A DNA stretch of 64,000 nucleotides from Deinococcus koreensis (GTDB taxonomy: Bacteria > Deinococcota > Deinococci > Deinococcales > Deinococcaceae): NCBI RefSeq assembly GCF_002901445.1, contig NZ_PPPD01000001.1, positions 868,001-932,000 of the forward strand, given 5' to 3'. The position numbers were made by a program, and so were the translations under genes. The notes beneath the pieces were generated by a model. It did not search any database, had not been told where the DNA came from, and saw only the letters and a list, made by a program, of their open reading frames with translations. Within the stretch, counting starts at the first letter, position 1. The number at the start of each line of letters is the position of its first letter. Shown here piece after piece: positions 51,048 through 63,251 of this stretch.

Positions 51048-52754
51048 TCAGCCCCGCACGACCTCCAGGATCTTGTCGCCGTACTTGCGGAGCCGCTCGG
51101 GCCCCATGCCCTTGACGGCTCGCAGGTCGGCCTCGGTGTAGGGCACGCGGCGGGCGATCTCGGCCAGGGTGGCGTTGCTCGCGATGATGAAGCGGCTGAT
51201 CTCCTGGCGTTTGGCCTCGGCGTTGCGCCACTCGCGCAGGCGGGCATAGACGGCCGCCTGCTCGTCCGAGAGGTCGGCAGCCGGGTCTTCCTTCCCCTCG
51301 GCGACGGCTGCCACGGGCAGGTCGGGCGCGATGATGACCGGGGCCTCGCTGGGGGCTGGGGCCTGTTCCACCGGCCCGCGACCGCCCCGGCGACCAGCCG
51401 GAGCCGGCCGGGAGGCCGCCGGAGCGTGCGCCACGGGGGCGTCGGGCTGTGCGTCTGGCCGCGCGTCGGGCTGATCGGCGGGCAGCGAGCGTTCGGGCTG
51501 GTGCAGCACGTCGGGCAGTTCGTCGCCCAGATTGGGCGCGTCGGGGCCGGAGCTGACCGGGATCGGCAGCTTCACCTGCGGCTGCGCGATATCGCTGTAG
51601 ACGATCTCGGGTTCCCAGCTCTCCTCGACCTGGGCGGGCGGGGTGAACATCGGCTCCGCGTCGCTCGGGGCCGTGGCTGCGTCCTCGTCGTGGCGCGGGG
51701 CGTCGAAGGTGAAGCGTTCGGGCACGTCCGGCTGGGAGGGGCGTGCCTGATCCGGGCGCTCGCCCCGCCGGCCCTCGCCCTGGCGCCCGCGATCCTGGCG
51801 GTTGCGGCCGGGGCGGCGGTCGTCGCGGCGAAACTCGTCGCGGCGGGGCTCCTCACGGCGCAGTTCCTCACGACGCGGTTCCTCACGGTTCGGCTCGCCG
51901 CGCCCCTCCTCCCGTCTCGCTTCGGCGGGCGGGTTCATCGGCGCGGGCCGGAAGTCCCCCAGGGGCCGCTCATCGCCGCGCAGCAGCGCCAGGGCCGTGT
52001 CGGTCTCCTCCAGGCCGGGGGCCAGCAGCACGCCGCCGGGCACGCTGCGGGCCGCCGCCACCACGCCGCCCAGGGGCGCCGCGCTGTCGGCGGCGGCGTC
52101 GGGAGCGAGCAGCAGGGCGGTGGGGCCGGCGGCCTGCGCCGCGCCGCCCAGCCGCTCGGCCAGCTGCACCACCGTCCGGGCCGCCCGTGCCAGGCGCAGG
52201 GGCAGGGTTGCCACGTCGCGCAGGGCCATCGCCACGCTCAGGTCGCTGGGGGCGGGGGCGGCGGCCTCGGGGGCGCGGCCCGCCCCGAACACCGCGCTCA
52301 GCGGGGCGTCGCCGTGACCGGTCAGGGTCGCGGAGTCGCGGTAGACGATCAGCGCGGCGCCCTGGCCCAGCCAGCCGCCTCCCGGCGCCAGCGTGCCGTC
52401 CACGATCACGTCCACCCCGGCGCGGCGGGCCCGCTCCAGCTCGGCGTCGCCGGGTTCCAGCAGCCAGGCGGCCCGCGAGCCGCGCCAGTCGCCGTCCAGG
52501 GCGGCCACGGCCAGCCCGGCTTCGGCCAGGGCGTCACGGTTCACGCGCACCCGGGCGTCTACCCGCAGCGTGCCCGGGCCCAGCAGCGCGGCCAGTTGCC
52601 GGGCCAGGGCCCGGTCGTCGCGCAGCAGCAGGCCCCAGTCGGCCCCCTCCAGATCGGCCAGGGCGGTGGCCAAGCGGGCAGGCGGGTCGCCGCGCTCGGC
52701 GTGCAGTCGCACGAGGCGGGCGTCGGGGCGCAGGGGCGGGAGTGGAGCAGTCAT
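51048..52754 (-). CDS. HRDC-domain protein with degenerate PLP-like N-terminus
   Basis: Protein of 568 residues. The last ~63 residues are an HRDC domain: LREWRNAEAKRQEISRFIIA, RRVPYTEADLRAVKGMGPER, LRKYGDKILEVVRG. HRDC domains bind single-stranded or structured DNA in RecQ and RNase D. The N-terminal ~210 residues resemble a Cys/Met-metabolism PLP enzyme without its catalytic lysine (RRAGVDVIVDGTLAPGGGWL, GQGAALIVYRDS). Between them is a long mixed-charge tract of REEPRREE and RRDD words. D. radiodurans has an HRDC protein related to cystathionine gamma-synthase; this seems the counterpart. Start ATG at 52754. Confidence 0.85.
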   Translation of the reverse strand: MTAPLPPLRPDARLVRLHAERGDPPARLATALADLEGADWGLLLRDDRALARQLAALLGPGTLRVDARVRVNRDALAEAGLAVAALDGDWRGSRAAWLLEPGDAELERARRAGVDVIVDGTLAPGGGWLGQGAALIVYRDSATLTGHGDAPLSAVFGAGRAPEAAAPAPSDLSVAMALRDVATLPLRLARAARTVVQLAERLGGAAQAAGPTALLLAPDAAADSAAPLGGVVAAARSVPGGVLLAPGLEETDTALALLRGDERPLGDFRPAPMNPPAEARREEGRGEPNREEPRREELRREEPRRDEFRRDDRRPGRNRQDRGRQGEGRRGERPDQARPSQPDVPERFTFDAPRHDEDAATAPSDAEPMFTPPAQVEESWEPEIVYSDIAQPQVKLPIPVSSGPDAPNLGDELPDVLHQPERSLPADQPDARPDAQPDAPVAHAPAASRPAPAGRRGGRGPVEQAPAPSEAPVIIAPDLPVAAVAEGKEDPAADLSDEQAAVYARLREWRNAEAKRQEISRFIIASNATLAEIARRVPYTEADLRAVKGMGPERLRKYGDKILEVVRG

Positions 52755-52791
52755 ACCCCCATTGTGCGGCACGCCGGCCAGAGGCAGGCGC

Positions 52792-52797
52792 TACGCT
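52792..52797 (+). promoter_or_regulatory. Leaderless -10 box TACGCT
   Basis: TACGCT ends seven bases before the ATG at 52805; the divergent HRDC gene starts at 52754. Confidence 0.5.
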
Positions 52798-52804
52798 GCT
52801 GCTC

Positions 52805-53803
52805 ATGCGACCCCTGCTGCCCGCCCTGTTGCTGGTCTCTGCCGCCACGCAACCAGTCTCGGCCCAGCCAGTCGCAGCGCAGGCAGTCGCGGCGCAACCA
52901 GTCGCGGCGCAGGTCGCGGCTCCCGGCCTGCCCGTGCTCACCCTCTCGGCGCCGGTGGGCGCGTCGGTGGAGCTGCGGACGAGCACGAGCAGCCGGCTGC
53001 GGCTGGGCGAGGTGAAGGTCTCGGCGTTGCCGGGCAAGGCAGTTCCCCCGGCCGAGCTGAACCGTCTGCGGAGCAGCTTCAACGAGGGCCCCGCCGCGCA
53101 GACGACCACCGTGACCGGCAAGGCGTTCTACAGGGTGGCCGCGCGGGGCGAGGGCGGAACCGTGCTCGTGGGCAGCGTGGTGCAGAACGTGGCCGGGCAG
53201 CCGCCCCTGACGATGCGGATCAGCCAGACGGTGGCCCCGGGCGGAGAGGTCAGCGGCCTGAAGGTCGAGAGCGACGATCCCCGGCTCAGGGCGGTGCTCG
53301 CCCAGCTCACGCCCGAGGGGATCGAGCACATGCTGAGCCAGAACGGCTCCAGTCTGAAGGGGGTCTACGCGCAGGCGCTGGTGCCGGGCACCTTCACCGA
53401 GCAGACCGTCACGCTGGACATGCAGGAAATGACGACCGCCCTCTTCTCGTCGCTGGCCGGGGCCGACGGCGCGGCGCTCCCCCAGGTGCAGGTCACCCCG
53501 CTGAGCATGCTCACGCGCACGACCTACCAGGGGCTGAGCGCGCAGGGACTGCACACCTTCACCACCCGCTCCTCGGCCCAGGACTGGCAGGTGGCGCTGA
53601 AGGGCGAGGGCGACATGCCCGGCATGACCATGCGCCTGGGCGCCCTGGACTCCAGCGGCACCCAGACCTTCCGCCGGGATGGCCTGCCGGGGCCGAGCCA
53701 GCAGAGCATGACCATGTCCATGCAGCTGGACATGACGATCGGCGGCGCGCAGGTGAGCCTGACCATGACCCTGGAGCAGCGCACGGCGATCACCCTGCCC
53801 TGA
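52805..53803 (+). CDS. Secreted hypothetical protein with repeat after the signal
   Basis: Protein of 332 residues. Signal peptide [20 protein letters not shown], then a short repeat [19 protein letters not shown] encoded by near-identical 15-base units. The mature part is beta-rich ([80 protein letters not shown]) and resembles proteins with LPS-transport or VWF-like long beta layers, but I cannot name a family. Met-rich end [19 protein letters not shown] sets the start. Confidence 0.78.
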   Translation: MRPLLPALLLVSAATQPVSAQPVAAQAVAAQPVAAQVAAPGLPVLTLSAPVGASVELRTSTSSRLRLGEVKVSALPGKAVPPAELNRLRSSFNEGPAAQTTTVTGKAFYRVAARGEGGTVLVGSVVQNVAGQPPLTMRISQTVAPGGEVSGLKVESDDPRLRAVLAQLTPEGIEHMLSQNGSSLKGVYAQALVPGTFTEQTVTLDMQEMTTALFSSLAGADGAALPQVQVTPLSMLTRTTYQGLSAQGLHTFTTRSSAQDWQVALKGEGDMPGMTMRLGALDSSGTQTFRRDGLPGPSQQSMTMSMQLDMTIGGAQVSLTMTLEQRTAITLP

Positions 53804-53937
53804 GGTGGCCCGCACCGGAGGGGTCTGAACCCGGCCGCGGTGGGCCGCTCCGCCGCCTTCCCGAGCTGACGCGCGGCACCTGAACTTACAAACGCCGCCC
53901 CCCAAACGCGCCATGCTGTGCCACACGGAGGTCTTTC

Positions 53938-55146
<1,209 letters not shown>

Positions 55147-55157
55147 GGCTGATGGCG

Positions 55158-55209
55158 GAAGGCAGATGGCAAATGGCTCAGGATTTTTAGCCATCTGCCA
55201 TTTGCCTTC
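55158..55209. terminator. Hairpin of slipped words after the VWA gene
   Basis: GAAGGCAGATGGCAAATGGC at 55158-55177 and GCCATCTGCCATTTGCCTTC at 55190-55209 form a 20-bp stem with two wobbles or mismatches, because the two words GGCAGAT and GGCAAAT occur in swapped order. Loop 12 bases with TTTTTA. It ends just before the TATCCT box of the next gene. Confidence 0.6.
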
Positions 55210-55213
55210 TGCG

Positions 55214-55219
55214 TATCCT
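55214..55219 (+). promoter_or_regulatory. Leaderless -10 box TATCCT
   Basis: TATCCT ends six bases before the ATG at 55226. Confidence 0.55.
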
Positions 55220-55225
55220 CCCCCC

Positions 55226-55753
55226 ATGACCCCCTCTGCACCTGAGGCCCTACCTGTCCTGTCGCGCACGCCGGGCACGCTGGACGCGCTGCTCAGGGGA
55301 CTGGGATCAGGGTGGACGGAGCGGCGGGAGGGGCCAGGCACCTGGAGCCCACGCGAGGTGGTCGGGCACCTGCTGGACGCGGAGCGCGTGAACTGGCTGC
55401 CGCGCCTGCGGGCCATCCTTCATGGAGACGGCGTGTTCCCGCCCTTCGACCGCTCCGCGCATCTGGAGACGTACCGCGAATGGACGCTGGACGACCTGCT
55501 GGACGCCTTCGCCGCTGAGCGCACCCGCAGCCTGGACGAGCTGGCCGGGTTCCGGCTCTCCCCCGCCGACCTGGAGCGCCAGGGAACGCACCCTGAATTC
55601 GGAACGGTCACCGCCGGGCAACTGCTGGCGACCTGGGCCGTGCACGACCTCGACCACCTCGTGCAGATCACCCGCACGATGGCCGGCGGCTCCCGCGAGG
55701 CGGTGGGGCCGTGGCGGGCCTATCTGCGGGTGCTGGAGAATGGTGATGGTTGA
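55226..55753 (+). CDS. DinB/YfiT-fold protein
   Basis: Protein of 175 residues. Metal-site histidines: H48 in [10 protein letters not shown], and H140 and H144 in [11 protein letters not shown], a standard DinB-superfamily arrangement. Other helices: [13 protein letters not shown] and [20 protein letters not shown]. Likely a metal-binding thiol-transferase-like protein, true activity unknown. A second DinB gene follows tail to tail across a hairpin; the two are not close duplicates. Confidence 0.85.
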   Translation: MTPSAPEALPVLSRTPGTLDALLRGLGSGWTERREGPGTWSPREVVGHLLDAERVNWLPRLRAILHGDGVFPPFDRSAHLETYREWTLDDLLDAFAAERTRSLDELAGFRLSPADLERQGTHPEFGTVTAGQLLATWAVHDLDHLVQITRTMAGGSREAVGPWRAYLRVLENGDG

Positions 55754-55755
55754 TC

Positions 55756-55812
55756 GTAGATGGTTGATGGAGCAAAGCTTTTTCTATCAACTATCTTCCA
55801 TCACCCATCTAC
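55756..55812. terminator. Bidirectional hairpin between two DinB genes
   Basis: GTAGATGGTTGATGGA at 55756-55771 pairs with TCCATCACCCATCTAC at 55797-55812 (15 of 16 positions). The loop contains ctttttctatcaac. The right arm covers the stop codon of the leftward DinB gene. Confidence 0.6.
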
Positions 55813-56258
55813 ATCTTCACGAACATCGGCGGCGTCACGCCCACCATACGGGCCATCATCCAGGCCTGACCCTTGTGGTGGGCCTCGTGCTGGGTGATGA
55901 ACTCGAGCAGCATCCACACCGGCATCTCGCGGCCGCCGAAAGCCGGAATACTCCGCTGAAGATCATCGTCGGACAGGGCCAGGACGGTGGACACGAAGGC
56001 GTCCTGGGTGCTCTGGAGGCGAGCGCGGGCGTCTGTCAGGCCCGTGCTGGGCGCTCCGGGCGCGTCGGGTTTCTGGCCCTGGAGCATGGCCGGAATCCTG
56101 TTCACGCTGGCAGACAGGTGATCGGCCAGCCGGACGAAGGACATCCCCTCGTCCCAGGCCGCGAAACCGCCCTGTTCCTCGGGAAGCTGACCGTACAGGT
56201 CGATCAGGGCGCCACGGTGGGACTGAAACGCGCGGGCATAGCGGGTCGCTTGGCTCAT
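55809..56258 (-). CDS. DinB/YfiT-fold protein
   Basis: Protein of 149 residues. Metal-site histidines: H47 in RLADHLSAS, and H124 and H128 in ITQHEAHHKGQAW. The QHEAHHKGQ form is that of DinB-family proteins close to bacillithiol or mycothiol transferases, which fits a bacillithiol-making cell, but the substrate is unknown. Start is set by TATCCT six bases before the ATG at 56258. Confidence 0.86.
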   Translation of the reverse strand: MSQATRYARAFQSHRGALIDLYGQLPEEQGGFAAWDEGMSFVRLADHLSASVNRIPAMLQGQKPDAPGAPSTGLTDARARLQSTQDAFVSTVLALSDDDLQRSIPAFGGREMPVWMLLEFITQHEAHHKGQAWMMARMVGVTPPMFVKM

Positions 56259-56264
56259 GCGTGC

Positions 56265-56270
56265 AGGATA
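56265..56270 (-). promoter_or_regulatory. Leaderless -10 box TATCCT
   Basis: On the reverse strand TATCCT ends six bases before the DinB ATG at 56258. Confidence 0.55.
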
Positions 56271-56344
56271 GCGTTCAGGCGGACTGCCGCTCCATTCAGT
56301 CGGATCGATTCCGAACACAGAACGGATGGCATTCGGAGTTCGTT

Positions 56345-56815
<471 letters not shown>

Positions 56816-56976
56816 GGGGGCTCCTTGTGGGGCTGCGGGCTGCGGGCTGCGGGCTCTGGGCTCTGGAGGCTAGCGGGTCTCGACGGTGACGGATAAAGCA
56901 GGCGCTGAAAACGGGGGCTGATCCTCTGGCTCACAGCTCACAGCTCAGAGCTCACAGCCCACATCACCCTGCCCCT
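56816..56976. repeat. Low-complexity inverted spacer between ribBA and ribH
   Basis: A run of ggctgcggg and ggctctggg words at about 56831-56866 is imperfectly complementary to a run of gctcacagctcagag words at about 56925-56961. On RNA this would give a long ragged hairpin. It may end or slow transcription from ribBA into ribH, or be a by-product of slippage. Confidence 0.5.
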
Positions 56977-58274
<1,298 letters not shown>

Positions 58275-58278
<4 letters not shown>

Positions 58279-58913
58279 GCGCCCTCCTCCGGCGTCCAGT
58301 CCCGCATCGCCAGCAGGCGTTCCAGATACTTCGCCAGCTGGTCGGCCTCCAGATTGACCCGCGTGCCCGCCGCCCAGGTGTGCAGGGTGGTGACCTCCAG
58401 GGTGTGCGGCACCAGCCAGAGCGTGAACTCGTCGGGGCGCAGCTCCGGGCGGCCGGCGGGGCCGCCCACATCCACCACGGTCAGGCTCACGCCGTCCACG
58501 GTCACGGAGCCCTTGGGCACCAGATAACGGGCCAGCGGTGCGGGGGCGCGCACGGTCATGGTGTAGGCGCCGGGCCGGGCGTCCACCCGCAGGATCTCGC
58601 CCACGCCGTCCACGTGCCCGCTGACGATGTGCCCCCCGAAGCGCGCCTGCGCGGTCATGGCCCGTTCCAGATTCACGGCCCGGCCCTCCTGCCAGTGCGG
58701 CGCGGTCTTGGCCAGCGTCTCGCGGCTCAGGTCGACGCTGAAGCCGCGCTCGTCCCAGCCGGTCACGGTCAGGCAGGCGCCGCCGACCGCGACGCTTTCT
58801 CCCAGCTGCAGGTCGTCCCACAGCCGCGCGGGCTGGATGGTGACGGTGAGGTTTCCTCCGTTCTCCACGGTGCGGGCGACATGCCCCACCTGTTCGATGA
58901 TTCCGGTAAACAT
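58275..58913 (-). CDS. ribE: Riboflavin synthase alpha chain
   Basis: Trimeric enzyme of 212 residues that dismutates lumazine to riboflavin. [12 protein letters not shown] at the N-terminus and the paired lumazine-binding repeats: [19 protein letters not shown] and [35 protein letters not shown] between. Its TGA overlaps the ribBA start. GAGG lies some seven bases before the ATG at 58913; 71 bases separate it from ribD. Confidence 0.96.
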
Positions 58914-58984
58914 GATCAGACCTCGGGTGGATGCGGTGGTGGCGCGACTTGGGCGCCCTCCACCGAAAAAGGACGCACTGAACG

Positions 58985-60088
58985 TCAGAGCCGGGGAATC
59001 GGGCTCAGATAGCCCGTGACGAGCACGTCCGGGCCGAGAGGTTCCACGGTCACGTCCTCCAGCGCCCGCGCGTCCGACATGGCGCGCAGGGGCGTGGTCA
59101 GCGGCGACAGGCCCGCGCCCAGCAGTTTCGGGGCGAGAAAGACCCGCACCTCGTCCACCAGACCGGCGGCGAAGAAGGCGCTCAGCAGGGTCGGGCCGCC
59201 CTCGAGCAGCAGGCTGGAGAGGTTCAGCGAGCCAAGGGCACCCAGGGCGCCGGGCAGATCGTCGGCGCGGACGACGGTCATACCACTGTCCTCGCAGGCG
59301 GCGGCGTGGGTCGTCGGGGCTGTGACCAGCACGGTCTCTGGACGCAGGGCCCGCGCCCCGGGAGGAAGGCGCCCGGTGCGGTCGAACACCACCGGACGCG
59401 GATTCCGCCCGCCGTCCACGCCACGTACCGTCAGCGCCGGATCGTCGGCCAGCACGGTGCCGCTGCCCACCGCGATGGCGTCCAGCTCGTTCCGCCACCC
59501 CATGACGCGGGCCCGCGCGGCCTCGCTGCTGACCGAACCATTCCCCTCGCCCGCTGCGGCGACCTTGCCGTCCAGGGTCATGGCGTATTTGGCGACCACC
59601 CAGGGCCGCCCCCGCGTGATCAGGCTGCGGAAGCCCGCCTGCTGGCGCGTGGCCAGATCCTCCAACACGCCCAAGGCGACGTCGATCCCGGCGTCCCGGA
59701 GGCGCCGCACCCCCTGACCCGAGACCCTGGGATTCGGGTCGAGGGCGGCCACGACCACCCGCGCGACCCCGGCGGCGATCAGGGCCTCGGCGCAGGGCGG
59801 TGTCCGGCCGTGGTGGCTGCAGGGTTCCAGGGTCACGTAGGCGGTGGCCCCGCGCGCCCGTACGCCCGCTTCCCGCAGCGCGAAGACCTCGGCGTGGGGC
59901 TCGCCCGCCTTAGGGTGAAAGCCGCACCCGACGACTTCTCTCCCCCTGACGATCAGGCAGCCCACGGGCGGGTTGGGGGCGGTGCGGCCGAGGCCTCGGG
60001 CGGCCTCGGCCAACGCGAGGGCCATGAACGCCTCGTCCGCACCCAGGGCCGCCGCCACTCCTGGGGGTGGTGCATTCGTTTCATACAT
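58985..60088 (-). CDS. ribD: Bifunctional pyrimidine deaminase / reductase
   Basis: Protein of 367 residues for the second and third steps of riboflavin synthesis. Deaminase part: [16 protein letters not shown] with the catalytic [19 protein letters not shown] with zinc cysteines. Reductase part from about 150: [39 protein letters not shown], and [18 protein letters not shown]. First gene after the FMN riboswitch, 40 bases from its end. Start at MYETNAPPP; a second Met codon is absent close by. Confidence 0.95.
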   Translation of the reverse strand: MYETNAPPPGVAAALGADEAFMALALAEAARGLGRTAPNPPVGCLIVRGREVVGCGFHPKAGEPHAEVFALREAGVRARGATAYVTLEPCSHHGRTPPCAEALIAAGVARVVVAALDPNPRVSGQGVRRLRDAGIDVALGVLEDLATRQQAGFRSLITRGRPWVVAKYAMTLDGKVAAAGEGNGSVSSEAARARVMGWRNELDAIAVGSGTVLADDPALTVRGVDGGRNPRPVVFDRTGRLPPGARALRPETVLVTAPTTHAAACEDSGMTVVRADDLPGALGALGSLNLSSLLLEGGPTLLSAFFAAGLVDEVRVFLAPKLLGAGLSPLTTPLRAMSDARALEDVTVEPLGPDVLVTGYLSPIPRL

Positions 60089-60117
60089 GCGCTGTCGCCA
60101 CCCGCCGGGGTCGGCAG

Positions 60118-60281
<164 letters not shown>

Positions 60282-60311
60282 CGGCCCACCCGACGAGCGG
60301 GCCACTGCGAG

Positions 60312-60317
60312 GCTAAC
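60312..60317 (-). promoter_or_regulatory. Candidate -10 box TAGCCT of the riboflavin operon
   Basis: On the reverse strand TAGCCT lies 30 bases before the FMN riboswitch core, a fitting place for its promoter. No good -35 is seen. Confidence 0.35.
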
Positions 60318-60377
60318 ACCCCTCCGGCCGGACACTGTGGGAAAAGCCAGACACGGTGGGGGGGGCCAGCCGGGGGC

Positions 60378-61118
60378 TCAGCCGGGAGCCAGCAGCGCCA
60401 CGAGCCCGCGCGAGGCCGTGTCCCGCAGGCTGAAACTCAGGTGCGGCGAGAGTTCGGTTTCCTCCGGATTGATCTCGATGACCACGCCGCCCTCGCCCAG
60501 GGTCTCGAAGGCCAGTCCCGCTGCCGGGTAGACCACCCCGCTCGTGCCGACGATCAGGGCCACGTCGGCGGCGGCGAAGGCTTCGGCCGCTGCCTGAAGC
60601 GCCTCTTCGGGGAGGTATTCGCCGAACCAGACGATGTTCGGGCGCATCCGGTGACCGTTCGGCGAGACCGGCGGCGTGACCAGCGCGCCCGGCTCGGGCA
60701 GCGGAAACACCTCGCCGGTCTGCTCGTCGCGTGCCGAGAGCAGAGTGCCGTGCAGCTCGACCATCCGGCCGCCCAGGGCGCCGCTGCCGGCCCGCGCGTG
60801 CAGACCGTCCACGTTCTGGGTCGCCAGGAAGTACCCCTTCCCCTTCTCCCGCTCCAGCCAGGCCAGCAGGCGGTGGGCCTCGTTAGGTTCGGCTCGCAGC
60901 ACATCCCGGTAGCGCCCGGCGTACCACTCCCAGACCATCTCCGGATCGCGCTGGTACGCCCCCGGACTCGCCAGATCCTCGGGCCGGAAGCGCGCCCAAT
61001 GGCCCGTCTGGGCATCCCGGAAGGTGGGGATGCCGCTCTCGGCGCTGACACCGGCGCCGGTCAGGACGGCCACGCGGCGGGCATCACGGAGGGCGGCGCG
61101 GGCCTGGGCGAGGTTCAT
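60378..61118 (-). CDS. SIR2-family deacylase without zinc cysteines
   Basis: NAD-dependent protein deacylase of 246 residues. NAD site GAGVSAESGIPTFRD at 21-35, TQNVDGLH at 100-107, and catalytic H123 in VELHG. The region after ELHG, which normally carries two CxxC pairs for zinc, has none; the whole protein has no cysteine. Tyr66 and Arg69 in WEWYAGRYR match the Tyr-x-x-Arg of class III enzymes that remove succinyl or malonyl groups. So a zinc-free desuccinylase-like protein is the best reading. TAGCCT lies six bases before the ATG. Confidence 0.88.
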   Translation of the reverse strand: MNLAQARAALRDARRVAVLTGAGVSAESGIPTFRDAQTGHWARFRPEDLASPGAYQRDPEMVWEWYAGRYRDVLRAEPNEAHRLLAWLEREKGKGYFLATQNVDGLHARAGSGALGGRMVELHGTLLSARDEQTGEVFPLPEPGALVTPPVSPNGHRMRPNIVWFGEYLPEEALQAAAEAFAAADVALIVGTSGVVYPAAGLAFETLGEGGVVIEINPEETELSPHLSFSLRDTASRGLVALLAPG

Positions 61119-61124
61119 GGGCTC

Positions 61125-61130
61125 AGGCTA
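61125..61130 (-). promoter_or_regulatory. Leaderless -10 box TAGCCT
   Basis: On the reverse strand TAGCCT ends six bases before the sirtuin ATG at 61118. Confidence 0.5.
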
Positions 61131-61351
61131 ACGCGGCAGAACCCAGAGGAACGCGGCAGACACGCCGCCCGTGAGCCACACGCAGTGGGGATGACCGTCT
61201 GGACGGGGTCACAGCCTCGAGAGCCACAGTGGCGCCGGCCAGACGGCCACGCGGCCCGGGCCATGAAGTGCAGACCGCTGCCACGGCGCAGCGACCCCTC
61301 TCCCGACTCCGCCGCCCCACCGCATCCCACCCCTTCCCCGCCCTCAGCCCT

Positions 61352-61357
61352 TACCCT
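61352..61357 (+). promoter_or_regulatory. Leaderless -10 box TACCCT
   Basis: TACCCT ends six bases before the ATG at 61364. Confidence 0.5.
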
Positions 61358-61363
61358 GTGCCT

Positions 61364-62875
61364 ATGACCACCGACCCCACCTGGGCCGCCCTGAGCGAGC
61401 ACTGGCAGACCCTCTCCGACCTGGGGGGCGTGAACTCCCTGCTGGGCTGGGATCAGAGCACCTTCCTGCCCCCGGCGGCGGCGCCGGGCCGGGCGCGGCA
61501 GATGGCGCTGGTCTCGCGCCTGCAGCACGAACGCGCCACCGACGCGGGCTACGGCCGTCTGCTGGACGAGGCCCAGGCCCGCAGGGATCTCTCGCCCCAG
61601 CAGGAGCGGACGCTGGCGGTGGCCCGGCGCGAGTTCGAGGAAGCGACGCGCTTTCCCGGCGAGTTCGTGGCGGCCTTCACCCAGCACGTGGGCGAGAGCT
61701 ACTCCGCCTGGACGCAGGCCCGGCCCGAGAACGACTTCGCCCGCATGGTGCCCTACCTGGACAAGACGCTGGAGCTGAGCCTGCAGGCGGCCGCCTACTT
61801 TCCCGAGTTCAGCGACCCGATGGACTACTTCATCGACCAGTCCGACGAGGGCATGACGGCGGAGGTGGTGGACGGCGTGTTCCGCGACCTGCGCGCCGCC
61901 CTGGTGCCCCTGGTCGAGGCGGTCACGGCTGCCCCAGCGCCCCGCACGGACTTCCTGGCCCGCGCCTACCCGGCCGAGGTGCAGCTGCGGGTCGGCCAGG
62001 AGATCGCCCTGGACTACGGCTACGACGTCTCGCGCGGCCGGCAGGATCTCACGCCCCACCCCTTCATGACCCGGCTGGGCGCCCAGGACGTGCGCATCAC
62101 CACGCGGGTCAAGGAGCACGACCTCAGCGAGGCGCTGTACTCCACGCTGCACGAGACCGGGCACGCGCTCTACGAACAGGGCGTGGCGGGGGAGCTGCTG
62201 GACACGCCGCTGGGCGGAGGGGTCAGCTCGGGGGTGCACGAGAGTCAGTCGCGGCTGTGGGAGAACCTGGTGGGCCGCTCGCGGGCCTTCTGGTCGGCGT
62301 ATTTCGGCAAGTTCAAAGGCGCCTTCCCCCAGCAGCTTTCAGACGTGAGCGAGGACGAGATGTACCGCGCCGTGAACGCGGTGTCGCGCTCGCTGATCCG
62401 CACCGACGCCGACGAGCTGACCTACAACCTGCACGTCATCACCCGCTACGGCCTGGAGCGCGAGCTGCTCTCTGGCCGGCTGGCGGTGCGCGATCTGGCC
62501 GAGGCGTGGCACGCGGCCTACCAGACGAACCTGGGCCTGCGGGCGCCGGACGACACGGACGGCGCCCTGCAGGACGTCCACTGGTTCGGCGGCGGCATCG
62601 GCGGGGCCTTCCAGGGCTACACGCTGGGCAACGTCCTGAGCGCCCAGTTCTTCGAGGCCGCCCAGCGGGCGAATCCGGGGGTGCAGGCCGACATCGCGCG
62701 TGGGGAGTTCGGCGCCCTGCACGGATGGCTGCGCGAGAACGTGTATGCGCCGGGCCGCCGCTTCACCCCCGCCGAGCTGATCCAGCGCGCCACGGGTGGG
62801 CCGCTGAGCGTGGAGCCGTACCTGCGCTACCTGCGCGGCAAATATGGCGAGCTGTACGGCGTGCCGGTGAACTGA
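61364..62875 (+). CDS. M32 family metallocarboxypeptidase
   Basis: Cytoplasmic zinc carboxypeptidase of 503 residues. The zinc motif HETGH lies at 263-267 with the third ligand in the following helix (SGVHESQSRLWEN). Other family marks: GWDQSTFLPPAAAPGRARQM at the N-terminus, RITTRVKEHDLSEALYSTLH, and LTYNLHVITRYGLERELLSG. Length and order match Thermus and Bacillus M32 peptidases (~500). It trims C-terminal residues from peptides of broad type. TACCCT box sets the start. Confidence 0.94.
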   Translation: MTTDPTWAALSEHWQTLSDLGGVNSLLGWDQSTFLPPAAAPGRARQMALVSRLQHERATDAGYGRLLDEAQARRDLSPQQERTLAVARREFEEATRFPGEFVAAFTQHVGESYSAWTQARPENDFARMVPYLDKTLELSLQAAAYFPEFSDPMDYFIDQSDEGMTAEVVDGVFRDLRAALVPLVEAVTAAPAPRTDFLARAYPAEVQLRVGQEIALDYGYDVSRGRQDLTPHPFMTRLGAQDVRITTRVKEHDLSEALYSTLHETGHALYEQGVAGELLDTPLGGGVSSGVHESQSRLWENLVGRSRAFWSAYFGKFKGAFPQQLSDVSEDEMYRAVNAVSRSLIRTDADELTYNLHVITRYGLERELLSGRLAVRDLAEAWHAAYQTNLGLRAPDDTDGALQDVHWFGGGIGGAFQGYTLGNVLSAQFFEAAQRANPGVQADIARGEFGALHGWLRENVYAPGRRFTPAELIQRATGGPLSVEPYLRYLRGKYGELYGVPVN

Positions 62876-63251
62876 CTGCCGGAAACGACCAACCCACCCA
62901 CAGCCCAGCGGCCGCGCAACCGGGGGAACACCGGGGCGCGGCCGTCTGGCAGGAATGGAAGGCGGGAAGCGCTGTTCCGGCGCGAGCCGCCATGCCGGAT
63001 GCTCAGGATGCCCCCCGGGCCGTGACAGGACTCTGAACGGGGGCAACGATGAAGTTCACGCGCGGGCGTCAGAGCGCTGTCAGGGAAGCTGCGCCAGACT
63101 GCCGACGATCAGGGCCGCCGCACTGGCCCTGGTTGGTGACCCCCGCCGAACCGCGCGGGCCACCGCCACCCTCGGAGGCGTCGACCTTCACCCCCTTAGC
63201 CGGTCACCTGGGGTGAAGCGAGCCAATGGTGAGACCGCACGAGGAGACGAG
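62876..63251. other. Intergenic stretch with one hairpin
   Basis: Apart from the hairpin at 62910-62943 nothing certain is seen. A short frame from ATG 63050 (MKFTRGRQSAVRE...) lacks a ribosome site and is not called. CTTAGCCGGTC near 63195 may hold the promoter of the lipoprotein gene, giving a leader of some 45 bases; AGGAGACGAG before its ATG is the ribosome site. Confidence 0.5.
62910..62943 (+). terminator. Terminator-like hairpin after the M32 gene
   Basis: Perfect 8-bp stem GGCCGCGC/GCGCGGCC with an inner CCGG/CCGG pairing, 35 bases after the stop. No T run. Confidence 0.55.

Noticed and set aside
63050..63224. Short frame MKFTRGRQSAVRE before the lipoprotein gene
   Set aside because: No ribosome site or promoter-like box and no biased codon use; the lipoprotein has its own start further on.
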